The translations under genes were made by a program, and so were the position numbers. Positions 44,041 to 53,225 of a stretch of DNA of 64,000 nucleotides are shown in pieces. The stretch covers positions 1 through 64,000 of the forward strand of contig NZ_JAYMYJ010000142.1 of NCBI RefSeq assembly GCF_035668035.1, read 5' to 3'. How positions within the stretch are numbered: the first letter of the stretch is position 1; each line of letters opens with the position of its first letter. The notes under the pieces were generated by a model. That model was given only the letters and a program-made list of their open reading frames with translations. It ran no database searches and was not told the DNA's origin. Source of the DNA: Thiothrix phosphatis (GTDB lineage: Bacteria > Pseudomonadota > Gammaproteobacteria > Thiotrichales > Thiotrichaceae).

Positions 44041-47000
44041 TTAAGCAGATAATTTTTCATTAATTTCCAACAGGGCCATGACCACCGGCCCCAGTTGGGG
44101 TTTGTCCTGCTGATGTTCGGCCAACATTTGTTGCAAGAAGGTGAGATGTTCGGCCACAAACCGCATCTGCCGTGGCGGCGCGCCCCGTCCGGCCGCCAGT
44201 GCGTAATCATCCACCACTTTCTGCACCCTGGCGGTTTCATCCAGCCGCGCGCCGAGAATGTAATTCACCAGCCCGCATTCCGCCCGGGTAATGCCGGAAC
44301 CGAAACTGGGCGCAGCCTTGTCGGCCTGGTCGGAACACTGCTTCGCCTGGTCTAGCCAGTATTTCAGCTCCTGCCGGTCAAGCTGCGCCACATCGCCGCG
44401 CAGGAAGCGCACCACCTTGCAGGTCAGCCAGTTGATCAGGGGATAGCCCGCCACCGTATGGGTCTGTTGCATGGCGAAGTCGTGCGCCCGCTGGTAGGCG
44501 TTCTCCATTTCCAGCAGGGCATTGGCGCGTTCCTCCCCGAGCGTCATCATCGCCTTGCGCTTCCAGAATTTGCCGGTTTCCTCGAAGCGTTGCAGGCTGT
44601 TGCCCAGTCCATCCAGCAGGTGCAGGATGTCCCACGCCTGCCCCATCAGGGCGGTGGGGTCGGCGGCTATCCGTTTGTCCGGCGGCTCCAGTTTGCCCTG
44701 CGACCAGCCCAGCGCCCAGGCGGTCAGCAGGCTCGCCTTGTCCTCCAGCAGGATCACCGGGTAATCGGCCTGCGGGGAATCCTGCGCCGCCGTATAGGCG
44801 TCAATGGCTTGCAGAAACATGTCCAGCTTGCCGTAAGCCCGCCCCAGCGCATACAGGATTTCCGCATGGGTCAACCATTCGGAAGGAATCGCCCGCTGCA
44901 ACTGTTGCAAGCGCTCCTGCAACCACGGCACATCGCCGGTTTGCGCGGTGTCCGCCGCATTGATCAGGTTTTGCAGCTCGGCGATCACTTCCACTTCCGC
45001 AACAAACCGCCAGTTGTCACCTGCCTGCCCGCCGCCACCGGGCTGACGGCTCAACAGCTTGTAGTCCGGGTCACCGTAGCATTGGTAAGCACCCCAGGTG
45101 TTGCAGTTCGGGTATTGCTTCCAGGTTTCCAGCCGCGCCATCAGCAAGGCATTGCCAAAGGTGTAGCCTTGCAGCAGCGCGTTGTAGCACTGTTCGGCGA
45201 ACACCTTGGCCGCATTGTCGTTGATCGCCCAGCCCGCCGCGATGACCGCCCGCACGCCCATGCGGATCAATTCCTGCGCCAAGCTGGCCGCCAGTTTGCT
45301 GCGGTCGGCAGTGACAGCGGTCTGGATGTCGGCCTCCATGAAATCCATCTGCGCCAGATGGCAACAATTGATGAACGCCAGTTCCGGCACCTTGCGCATC
45401 TGGCCAATTTCCACTGGCGTGAGGAAAATGCCGTCACCCAGCACCATGCCGCTGACTTCCAGCGCCGCATTGTCCTTGTCTGGCTTGTAACGGTACACCC
45501 CATGCCCGGCCAGATGCAGGACGCGGTAATCATTGGTGTTCAGGGCTTTGAGGATGGACTGCGAATCCGAGCCGATTTCGCGCGTCACTTTGGAAAAACC
45601 GCCCGCCTCCAGCAGCTTGGCGACGGTTTCGGCCTCCTGCCGCGCAGCGGGCAACGGCACGAATTCGCCCCCGACCGGCGGATCGCCGACCACCAGCGCG
45701 GAACGCTCCAGCGGGCTGACCACCCGCTGGCGGTACTGCCCGACCTGCAACTGGCGCACCATGCCGAAGCGCACCGCCAGCGGCTGCGATTCATGGTCAA
45801 GGCGGTTGTACAGCAACTCCCACGGGTAGGCGGACGACGCCGCGTCCAGCACCATCACCAAGTTTTCGGCGTTCGGTGCCTGCTCCTTCATGGCGGCGGG
45901 CAACAGCAGCTCGAACAGGATTTTGCCGGTGTCCGGGTCATCCGCGCTGGTGGTGATGGCCTTGTCGATGAACTGGTCGACCAGTTTGCGCTGGGTGGCC
46001 TGCAACACCAGCTCTGCGCGCGCCTTGTCGGTCAGGGTGGTGTATTTCAGGCCGCTGTCGCTGGCTTCCACCTGGATGCGCCGCCACCAGCCCGGCGGGT
46101 CGTTGTACATCACCCGGCGACGCTTGCCCGGCAGGCTCTGCATCAGGCTCTTGACGGTGAAATCGCTGCGGAATTCGGGCAACTGCACAAAATCCTGCAC
46201 CAGCCGCGCCGCCTCCACCGCCCGGTCTTCGTACAACTCGATGAACTCCACCACCTGCAAGCGCAGGCGCACGCCCTGTTCGCTCTTGTCCAGCGCCTGG
46301 TTGGACTGGACGATGGCGCGCAAAATGGCGGTGATGGAATCCGCCAGCGTCACGCTGCCGCCGCCGACCGTGCCAATCAGCAAGGTGGCGACGTGCACCG
46401 GGAAACAGTCCCCGATCATCTGCGCATCGTCGGGTGGGTTGCGCTCCAACTCCTCACGGATTTTCAGGGAATAATCCATCATCGCGCGGATGAAGCTGGC
46501 GGTCAGCACCCCGCTGGTCAGCTTGCCGACTTCCCCCAGCCCAACGATCACCGCGCCGCCCGGTTTCCGGCCAGGGTTCAGGAACACATGCGAAGTGCCC
46601 GGCAGGCCCGGATACAGCCCCATGCGCTGCAATTCGCTCATGCGCTTGCCCAGCCGCTTGTCCAGCAACGCTTCGGCGCTAAGGATGGAGTCGCCCTCGT
46701 AATGCCCGACCACCACCGGATGGCTGACCTGCTCCAGATTGCCATGCACCACCCGCACTTCCACCTGCGGGCGCACCTCTTCCTGCGTCAGGTTGGTATG
46801 GTAGCCGAGCGCGGCGGCCAACAGTTCCGGCTCGTCCGGGTACAGTTCGGTGCGGATCACCGGCAGCCACTGGTCCGCCGACTGGCCGATCTGCGGCGGC
46901 TGTTGCTCCAACTGGCGGGAAACGCCGTCATCCAGCAGGTATTGCAGGGTCTGGAAATATTCGCTGTGGCTGGCCATGCGCCCGTGCTCCACCGGCATGA

Positions 47001-49428
47001 ACCAGGTCGGCAGTTTCGCCCCTGTGTCCAGCGCCGACCACAAGGCGACGCCATCGCCCGCGCCGCTGGCATGGAAACGCCATTCCCCCTGCTGCTCCAG
47101 CAGGTCGGCGGGCGTCAGCGCGGCCTTGCCGTAAAGGTAGATCAGGCGTTGCGCATCCAGCTCCACCTGCTGCAACTGCTGGCGCACCCGCAAAGCGTCC
47201 GCCAGCAGGGCGCGCGCAGGCCAGGCGTAGAAAGCGTCGCCCAGCACCGCCTGCCAGCGCTCCTCATACAGCCAGGCGGCAGGCAGCAATTCCAGCACGC
47301 CGGGGTAACGCGCGAACTGGTCTGCCAGCCGTTTGCCTTCATCCTCATCCATGCGGCCATCCAGCATGTTCAGCAGGCTCAACAAGCGGTGCCGCCCGTA
47401 CAGGAGCTGCACGGCGGCGTAAGTCCCTTTCAACGGCGTACCCAGCAGGACGATGCGGCAGTCAGCCTCTTCACGCAGGCGCTTCCAGACTCCCGGCGTT
47501 TCGCTCATCATCGCAATCGCGGCCAGCCCGCCGCTGGAATGCGCCAGTATCCGCAATACCAGCTGTTTCCCGGCATTTTTGGCGGCGTCCAGTTCGCGCT
47601 CCAATGCTTCGCCCAGACGGCGGCCTGCATCCGTGAACGAACGCCGCCAGTCATAGGCGAACGCCGTCACATTGTGGTTGTCGTCCAGCATGTCCAGGAG
47701 CGGGCCGTAAGGCGCAGCCAGCACGCCCTCCGGCTTGACGCCCGCGCTGTCGATCGACAGACGGGTGAAGTCACCCCAACTCAGCGCCGAAAAATCCAGC
47801 CATACCGGCGAGCCATTCACCAGCAGTTTCGAACCCATGAAGCCGGGCAGGAAATAGATTGTGCTGGCCTTTTCCTTCGCCTGCCCACGGCTGGAAGGCC
47901 GCGCGCTGGCGGTTGGCGGCACCTGCGTCCCGATAGGCAGCGGCAGCAGGCGCAGGTCGGTGTCCGGATGCTGCAAGGCGTTGAGCAGGCGTTCGCGGAT
48001 TTCAGTCTTGCGGAAATAACCGAAATGGCTGCTGTCATCGCCCTGATCCAGATAAAAGCGCATCCCCTGCAAGCGCTGCGCGCCGCCGTACATCCCGGCG
48101 GTGTTGACCACAAAGTCGTTGTCCTCGCCGAAGAAGCGCTGCGTCGCCCATTCCTTGAAACTGCCCAACAGGGTGGAAGCCTGCATATCCCCGGCGATGA
48201 TGGTGATGTCGGAATCCAGTTGCACATTCGGGCGGTTCAGCAGCCGGATCAGCGGGGAACTCGGCATCATCGCCTCAATCCCCGGCAACTCCTGCGGGTC
48301 GGTGCGTTTGCGGGCCAGCGCCATCAGCACCAGGCGCACGAATTCCGCCAGCGCCTGGAAACGCGGCGCGGGAATGAAACTGAGCACATTGAACACCAGC
48401 GACAGGTTGTCTTCCAGCCGCTCCGACGCCAGCACGGTGCCGCGCCCGGGGCAGGCCACACGCGCGAAACGCTCCACCCGGATCTGCTTGTCGCGGAACA
48501 GGTTTTCCATTTCCTGCAAGCCGTCCAGGTCGGATTTGCGGGTGGTGGCGTCAAACGCGGCCAGTTCATCGCTAGCGAAAATGTCATCGCTATCCAGGAA
48601 CTTGTCGCCGGAAGCGCGGGTGCGGCGTTTCAGCGCGCCCTGGCACAGCAGTTCGCCAACCAGCCCCCCGCGCGAATGGCTGACAATATGCAAGCGGGTA
48701 TGCGGTGGCAGCAGGCGCAACACTTGCAGGGCGTTTTGCACCGGGCTGACGGTCAGGGTGTGGTGCTCCAGCGCGAACACCTGCTGGTCGTAGGGCGCGA
48801 ACAGGCGTTGCAGCCAGGCGGGCGCGTTGTAGCCCTGGCGTGACTCCCACAGGTCGCCGAAACTGCCGTCAGTGCTGGAAAAGGTGCCATGCAGGAACAG
48901 CAGCACCGGCTTGCCCGTGTCAATGTCGCCCGCCTCCTTGACCGGCAGCAGCTCCAGCAGGTCGGGGTTGGCGCAGCGGAACACGCCGGGTGCCGCAATC
49001 TTGCGGGTTTCCAGCTTCCCGACCAGCACGCTGGCGATGGCGTCGCTAAGGTCGCCCACCGGGTCGATTTTCAATATACGCAGGAATTTCAGCACCAGCC
49101 CGACCGCGCCGCGTTTGGCGCTGACATCGAAACTGGCGGGTGTGATCAGGAAATCGGCGGAAGCGGCGGCGTCACGGGAGGCCTGCTGGCCTGCCTGCGC
49201 GCGCAGGTCGCCCGCCCGCGCCCAGCGTTTGTAGCCGCCTTCGAATTCAAGCTCCACCAGCGCGTCATCGGCCACATCCGGCAATTCGACCGCCGCGCCG
49301 CCGCTGCGCACTGCGTCCACCGCCACTTCCCGCTGGCAGGTCACGGTCAGGATGTCGGCGTAATCTTTGCTGGTTTGCAGCGGAATGTCTTGCCCGGTCA
49401 ACTTTCCGCTAATCTTGATGGATGCCAT
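44041..49428 (-). CDS. Giant CHAT protease fused to two alpha/beta-hydrolase domains
   Basis: A 1795-residue cytoplasmic protein. The start ATG 49428 follows GGCGGGGGAAG; a longer in-frame start exists but no ribosome site precedes it. Residues 1-150 are beta-rich. A first alpha/beta-hydrolase region (about 165-330) has LLFLHGTF and the nucleophile motif SHSRGG with Ser252. A second (about 515-760) resembles LCAT/PGAP1-like lipases: FLPGFMGSKL, AYDWRR, and LAHSSGG with Ser631. Residues about 880-1110 are unassigned. A CHAT (caspase HetF-associated) domain lies at about 1190-1475, with catalytic His1309 (LHLAGHG) and Cys1356 (FINCCHLA). The last 300 residues are helical and TPR-like. Domain calls are from motifs only. 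The combination suggests a regulated protease-lipase effector. Confidence 0.85.
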   Translation of the reverse strand: MASIKISGKLTGQDIPLQTSKDYADILTVTCQREVAVDAVRSGGAAVELPDVADDALVELEFEGGYKRWARAGDLRAQAGQQASRDAAASADFLITPASFDVSAKRGAVGLVLKFLRILKIDPVGDLSDAIASVLVGKLETRKIAAPGVFRCANPDLLELLPVKEAGDIDTGKPVLLFLHGTFSSTDGSFGDLWESRQGYNAPAWLQRLFAPYDQQVFALEHHTLTVSPVQNALQVLRLLPPHTRLHIVSHSRGGLVGELLCQGALKRRTRASGDKFLDSDDIFASDELAAFDATTRKSDLDGLQEMENLFRDKQIRVERFARVACPGRGTVLASERLEDNLSLVFNVLSFIPAPRFQALAEFVRLVLMALARKRTDPQELPGIEAMMPSSPLIRLLNRPNVQLDSDITIIAGDMQASTLLGSFKEWATQRFFGEDNDFVVNTAGMYGGAQRLQGMRFYLDQGDDSSHFGYFRKTEIRERLLNALQHPDTDLRLLPLPIGTQVPPTASARPSSRGQAKEKASTIYFLPGFMGSKLLVNGSPVWLDFSALSWGDFTRLSIDSAGVKPEGVLAAPYGPLLDMLDDNHNVTAFAYDWRRSFTDAGRRLGEALERELDAAKNAGKQLVLRILAHSSGGLAAIAMMSETPGVWKRLREEADCRIVLLGTPLKGTYAAVQLLYGRHRLLSLLNMLDGRMDEDEGKRLADQFARYPGVLELLPAAWLYEERWQAVLGDAFYAWPARALLADALRVRQQLQQVELDAQRLIYLYGKAALTPADLLEQQGEWRFHASGAGDGVALWSALDTGAKLPTWFMPVEHGRMASHSEYFQTLQYLLDDGVSRQLEQQPPQIGQSADQWLPVIRTELYPDEPELLAAALGYHTNLTQEEVRPQVEVRVVHGNLEQVSHPVVVGHYEGDSILSAEALLDKRLGKRMSELQRMGLYPGLPGTSHVFLNPGRKPGGAVIVGLGEVGKLTSGVLTASFIRAMMDYSLKIREELERNPPDDAQMIGDCFPVHVATLLIGTVGGGSVTLADSITAILRAIVQSNQALDKSEQGVRLRLQVVEFIELYEDRAVEAARLVQDFVQLPEFRSDFTVKSLMQSLPGKRRRVMYNDPPGWWRRIQVEASDSGLKYTTLTDKARAELVLQATQRKLVDQFIDKAITTSADDPDTGKILFELLLPAAMKEQAPNAENLVMVLDAASSAYPWELLYNRLDHESQPLAVRFGMVRQLQVGQYRQRVVSPLERSALVVGDPPVGGEFVPLPAARQEAETVAKLLEAGGFSKVTREIGSDSQSILKALNTNDYRVLHLAGHGVYRYKPDKDNAALEVSGMVLGDGIFLTPVEIGQMRKVPELAFINCCHLAQMDFMEADIQTAVTADRSKLAASLAQELIRMGVRAVIAAGWAINDNAAKVFAEQCYNALLQGYTFGNALLMARLETWKQYPNCNTWGAYQCYGDPDYKLLSRQPGGGGQAGDNWRFVAEVEVIAELQNLINAADTAQTGDVPWLQERLQQLQRAIPSEWLTHAEILYALGRAYGKLDMFLQAIDAYTAAQDSPQADYPVILLEDKASLLTAWALGWSQGKLEPPDKRIAADPTALMGQAWDILHLLDGLGNSLQRFEETGKFWKRKAMMTLGEERANALLEMENAYQRAHDFAMQQTHTVAGYPLINWLTCKVVRFLRGDVAQLDRQELKYWLDQAKQCSDQADKAAPSFGSGITRAECGLVNYILGARLDETARVQKVVDDYALAAGRGAPPRQMRFVAEHLTFLQQMLAEHQQDKPQLGPVVMALLEINEKLSA

Positions 49429-49648
49429 GCTTCCCCCGCCTCCTTTTTTAGCCTGATTAATGTTTAGTACAAGAACGGGGTTTGGGCAATGGTTACGGGT
49501 TGATAAGCCAGCCCCCGGGCTTGCTTGCCTTCTAACCAAAGCAAAGCCACGCCCAACTAAAGTGTGAAGAAGTGTCACGCGCGGCCACCCCGCAAGCTGT
49601 ATTTGTTAAAATACTCCAATAGACATAACTTCTGGCAGGAGGAAATCG

Positions 49649-51772
49649 ATGCCGGTGATGTTTTTGGCAGCAGGTGCAGTGGCTGCGGGATGGGGCATGG
49701 TCAAGGTTCTTGCAAAGAAAAAAAAGGCTGATCACCCCAAACGTCTTCCAACGTCGGCAAGCGCGGTGCCTGCCTCCGTCGTGGACGTCAAACAGGATGA
49801 TGCGGCGTCCCAGGCCATTGACCGGGGAATCAAACAAAATCTGGCGCTGTCCGCCGGTTCCCTGGCGTTGATTTCCGGCAGTACGGTAGCACCTGTCCTG
49901 CTGGTGCCTGGCGTCGGGTTGTTGACGGTTTCCCTGGCGCGCACCCTGTACAAGGTCTGGCGGCAATTCAGCGACGAACGCAAGGTTGGCGTGACGCTGC
50001 TGGACGGGGTCGCTTTCCTGATGCCGATGTTGCTGCACATGTGGGCAATGGCGGCGCTGACCGGCTCGTTCATTTCCGGGGCTGGCTGGATGGCACGGCG
50101 TACCGAACGGCGCTCGCGCGAAGATTTGGCCTTGCTGTTCAGCCAGCAGATCCGCACTGCCTGGGTGGAACACGACGGTGTGATGCTGGAAGTCGCCTGT
50201 GCCGACCTGCAGGCTGGTGACCGAGTGATCGTCGATGCAGGCATGGTCATTCCGGTCGATGGGTTGGTGGTCGGTGGCGTTGGGCGGGTTGACCAACAGG
50301 CACTGACCGGCGAATCGCAGCCGATTGACAAGGCCGCAGGCGACGCCGTGTTCGCCGCCACCCTGTTGCTGGATGGGAAATTGGTCATTGAACTGCAAAA
50401 GGCCGGTTCCCAAAGCATGGCGGCGGAACTGGCCGAATTGCTGGAAGAGGTCGAGCAGAGCCGCCAGGACAGCCAGACCCGCGCTCAGGAGGTCATCGAC
50501 AAATGGGTGCCCACCACACTGGGAGCCTTCATATTGGCGTTGACAACCAACGGCGTGAATGGCGCACTGGCCATTGTCTATTCCAGTATCGGCTACCCTT
50601 TACGTTACGCGGGGCCCACCAGCCTATTGAATTACATGCATATCGCCTCACGTAGCGGTGTGCTGATCCGGGATGGCCGGGCGTTGGAGAAGCTGGCCAA
50701 GGTTGACTTGGTGGTGTTCGACAAAACCGGCACCTTGACCAGCGCCGTGCCGACCGTGCACCGTGTGACGGCGATCGGCAGTTTCGACGCCCTCGCGGTG
50801 TTGCGGCTGGCGGCCACCGCCGAACGCCAGCAATCACATCCGCTGGCTTACGCCATTTTGCAGGCGGCGGAAGCTTCCGGCATCAACGCCGCCACCTTGG
50901 ATGCGATGAAGGTGCGCCCCGGGTTCGGCCTGCATGTCAGGATTGATGGCCGGGACGTGCTGGTCGGCAGCGAACGCCTGCTGACATCCGAAGGCGTCAG
51001 CATTGGGGCGTATACGCAGGACGCCGCGCCGGAAGACATTGTGGTGTACGTGGCGGTGGATGGTGAACTGGCCGGTTTCATTGAGCTTGCCCCCTCCATC
51101 CGGCCGGAAGCCGCAGCCGTGGTCAAGGCGTTGCAGGCGACTGGCGTGGAAGTGGTGGTGCTGTCCGGCGACCGCGAAGCGCCTACCCGGGAGTTGGCGG
51201 AAACCCTGCAACTGGATGGCTATTTCGCTGAAGTCCTGCCGCAGGAAAAGGCGCATTTCATCGAACGCCTGCAAACGTCCGGCCGCAGCGTCTGTTTTAT
51301 CGGCGACGGCATCAACGACGCAGTGGCGCTGCGCACCGCCGATGTCGCCGTTTCCCTGAAAGGCGCAACCAGCATCGCCGAAAGCGCGGCTTCCATCCTG
51401 CTGCTGGACGGCGGCCTGGGCAATTTGCCCGGCCTGTTCCGTCTGGCACAGAGCAACGAGCGCACCACCAAACGTTCCACCACCATTACGACGGTAGCCG
51501 GAGTCGGCTCGATGGCGGGCGTATTCCTGCTTGGTATGGGCGCAGGCCCGGCGATGGCCCTGAATGTGTTGGTCATTGGCGGCTGCATGCTGAACGCCAC
51601 CTCACCATTGTTGAAAAAATTTACTGCGCAGTGGCAGGCCCTGCCACCACCGGGCAAGGATGATGTGCGGCTTGGGAAACAACCGCCTGTCCTGCGGCAT
51701 TATCCCCGTCGCCAGGCGCAGGCATTAATCTGTTCGCAACAACCTGAAGTGTTGTTCAAGGAGTGCGCCTGA
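49649..51772 (+). CDS. P1-type ATPase lacking the CPC metal-binding motif
   Basis: A 707-residue P-type ATPase preceded by GCAGGAGG. The catalytic machinery is intact: TGES in the actuator domain, the phosphorylated Asp358 (FDKTGTLT), an HP motif in the nucleotide domain (QQSHPLAYA), and GDGINDAVAL. It resembles heavy-metal (P1B) ATPases in sequence, but the residues that should be Cys-Pro-Cys/His in the membrane (about 315-323) read GYPLRYAGP. No N-terminal HMA CxxC domain is present. Only about six helices are visible. The transported ion, if any, therefore cannot be a standard P1B metal by the usual rule. It overlaps the next gene by one base. Confidence 0.9.
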   Translation: MPVMFLAAGAVAAGWGMVKVLAKKKKADHPKRLPTSASAVPASVVDVKQDDAASQAIDRGIKQNLALSAGSLALISGSTVAPVLLVPGVGLLTVSLARTLYKVWRQFSDERKVGVTLLDGVAFLMPMLLHMWAMAALTGSFISGAGWMARRTERRSREDLALLFSQQIRTAWVEHDGVMLEVACADLQAGDRVIVDAGMVIPVDGLVVGGVGRVDQQALTGESQPIDKAAGDAVFAATLLLDGKLVIELQKAGSQSMAAELAELLEEVEQSRQDSQTRAQEVIDKWVPTTLGAFILALTTNGVNGALAIVYSSIGYPLRYAGPTSLLNYMHIASRSGVLIRDGRALEKLAKVDLVVFDKTGTLTSAVPTVHRVTAIGSFDALAVLRLAATAERQQSHPLAYAILQAAEASGINAATLDAMKVRPGFGLHVRIDGRDVLVGSERLLTSEGVSIGAYTQDAAPEDIVVYVAVDGELAGFIELAPSIRPEAAAVVKALQATGVEVVVLSGDREAPTRELAETLQLDGYFAEVLPQEKAHFIERLQTSGRSVCFIGDGINDAVALRTADVAVSLKGATSIAESAASILLLDGGLGNLPGLFRLAQSNERTTKRSTTITTVAGVGSMAGVFLLGMGAGPAMALNVLVIGGCMLNATSPLLKKFTAQWQALPPPGKDDVRLGKQPPVLRHYPRRQAQALICSQQPEVLFKECA

Positions 51773-52530
51773 TGACTGAGTGGAAAACTGTGGGTTGTGA
51801 TGTTGACGGCGGCCCTGCCCACCGTGCCGCCATTGGCCTGATTGCCCTGGCCAGCGACACGGTTTCCGAACCGGAGGCGCGCGCTTTCCTGCCTACCGAT
51901 GGCGTTGGCCTGTATGTCAGCCGGGTTCCCATGTCGGATGTGGCCACCGTCGAATCGTTGGGGCAAATGCAGGACAACCTGCAAAACGCCGCCGCCCTGT
52001 TGGTGCCAGATGACCACCTGGATGTGGTGGCTTATGGCTGCACCGCCGGGGCGACCCTGATCGGTTCGGACGCCATCGCCCGCATGGTCAACGCCACCCG
52101 CCGCACACCTGTCGCCTATACCGACCCAATCCTGGCGGGCGTGGCCGCCTTGCAGGCGCTGGATTGCCGCCGGATTGCGCTGCTGACGCCTTATGCAGAT
52201 ACGGTGGGCGATGTCGTCGCCAACCATTTCACCGCCAATGGCTTCGACATTGTCGCCAAAGCCAGTTTCAAAAAACTGGGTGACCCTGATATTGCGCGTA
52301 TATCCCCGCTATCGATTTACCGTGAAGCTGTCGCTTTGGGCAGCGATGAACGGGTGGATGGCGTCTTTATTTCCTGCACGGCCTTGCGTGTTTCCGGGGT
52401 GATTGAAGCCATTGAGCGTGATCTCGGCAAACCAGTCGCCAGCAGCAATCAGGCTTTGGCATGGCAGTGTCTGCGGCTTGCCGGATACCACGATGCCCTG
52501 AATGGCAGAGGACGTCTATTCAGGCTCTGA
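51772..52530 (+). CDS. Asp/Glu racemase-superfamily protein (maleate isomerase/AMDase-like)
   Basis: A 252-residue enzyme from ATG 51772, which overlaps the ATPase stop (TGATG) and has AAGGAG eight bases before it. The two catalytic cysteines of the superfamily are both present: Cys90 (VVAYGCTAG) and Cys202 (FISCTAL). Related families are maleate cis-trans isomerase, arylmalonate decarboxylase and the EutA-like ectoine-cluster proteins. These act through a Cys pair on small dicarboxylic or amino acids. The exact substrate cannot be told. It ends in a 12-bp hairpin. Confidence 0.85.
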   Translation: MTEWKTVGCDVDGGPAHRAAIGLIALASDTVSEPEARAFLPTDGVGLYVSRVPMSDVATVESLGQMQDNLQNAAALLVPDDHLDVVAYGCTAGATLIGSDAIARMVNATRRTPVAYTDPILAGVAALQALDCRRIALLTPYADTVGDVVANHFTANGFDIVAKASFKKLGDPDIARISPLSIYREAVALGSDERVDGVFISCTALRVSGVIEAIERDLGKPVASSNQALAWQCLRLAGYHDALNGRGRLFRL

Positions 52531-52548
52531 ATCTACCAGAGCCTGAAT
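52518..52548 (+). terminator. Perfect 12-bp stem-loop over the racemase-like stop codon
   Basis: ATTCAGGCTCTG (52518-52529), a 7-base loop, and CAGAGCCTGAAT (52537-52548). It is followed by GTCGGTATTTTATTG, a loosely T-rich run. It probably separates the ATPase-racemase pair from the next four genes, or attenuates read-through into them. Confidence 0.75.
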
Positions 52549-52583
52549 GTCGGTATTTTATTGTTCTTTGAGAGGTTCAAACC

Positions 52584-53225
52584 ATGACCAACCTTATCCA
52601 GCCCGTGCGCGAATCCTACGCCCACAACAGCCGTTTGTATGACTACATGGCGAAGCAGGCCGATCTGAAGCAAATTGTTGAGTTCCTGACCTGGGATGCG
52701 GAACAACCGGCTTTCTATGTCTACCTGCGTCATTGGCTAGACAAGACGCCAGCCGAGATTCGCCCGGCCTTGCAGGAGCACATCGACGAGGAAGAAGGCG
52801 AAGACCATTCCGGTATGTTCAAGCGCATGTTCACTGGCTTGCAGGAACTGGCCGGAAACCCACAGGTGGAAATGGATCAGCAGGTGTTGGAGCGCCTGAA
52901 CTACGTGTTTTCCGCCCAATGCGCGCAGGAGCAGAACCTTGGTTTCTTCCTCGGCGGTTTCCTTGCCACTGAATTCATGTCGCAAAAACGCTGCCAGCAA
53001 TTGTGGGATGGCCTGCGCCGTTTGCAGGCGGAATTCGACCAGGAATACCTGGCGCTGCATGCCGAAGCCGACGCCCATCACTGGATTGAGGTGGATGAGA
53101 AACTGATTGAACCGGCGCTGGCCAAGGGGTTCGCCAGCATCGACACCATTCAGGTCGGCATCAACCATCGCCTGCAATCCTCCGCCAACTTCCTGAAATA
53201 TTATGAAACCAAGCATTTATTCTGA
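52584..53225 (+). CDS. Haem-oxygenase-like metal oxidase (iron-containing redox enzyme family)
   Basis: A 213-residue all-helical protein. The segment EHIDEEEGEDHSGMF (about residues 64-78) is the hallmark acidic/His pair of HDO (haem-oxygenase-like diiron oxidase) proteins. A second cluster, HAEADAHHWIE near residue 156, would supply more ligands. HDO enzymes carry out unusual oxidations such as N-oxygenation and C-C cleavage. The reaction here is unknown. It overlaps the next gene by 23 bases, so they are translationally coupled. Confidence 0.75.
   Translation: MTNLIQPVRESYAHNSRLYDYMAKQADLKQIVEFLTWDAEQPAFYVYLRHWLDKTPAEIRPALQEHIDEEEGEDHSGMFKRMFTGLQELAGNPQVEMDQQVLERLNYVFSAQCAQEQNLGFFLGGFLATEFMSQKRCQQLWDGLRRLQAEFDQEYLALHAEADAHHWIEVDEKLIEPALAKGFASIDTIQVGINHRLQSSANFLKYYETKHLF

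Noticed and set aside
44458..48843. A 1461-codon open frame on the plus strand opposite the CHAT gene
   Set aside because: It is a GC-rich shadow of the coding minus strand: no ribosome site, no known domain, Gln/His/Arg-heavy composition typical of antisense frames.
49429..49578. Fifty extra residues at the N-terminus of the CHAT protein
   Set aside because: No ribosome site at the upstream start, whereas GGCGGGGGAAG directly precedes ATG 49428.
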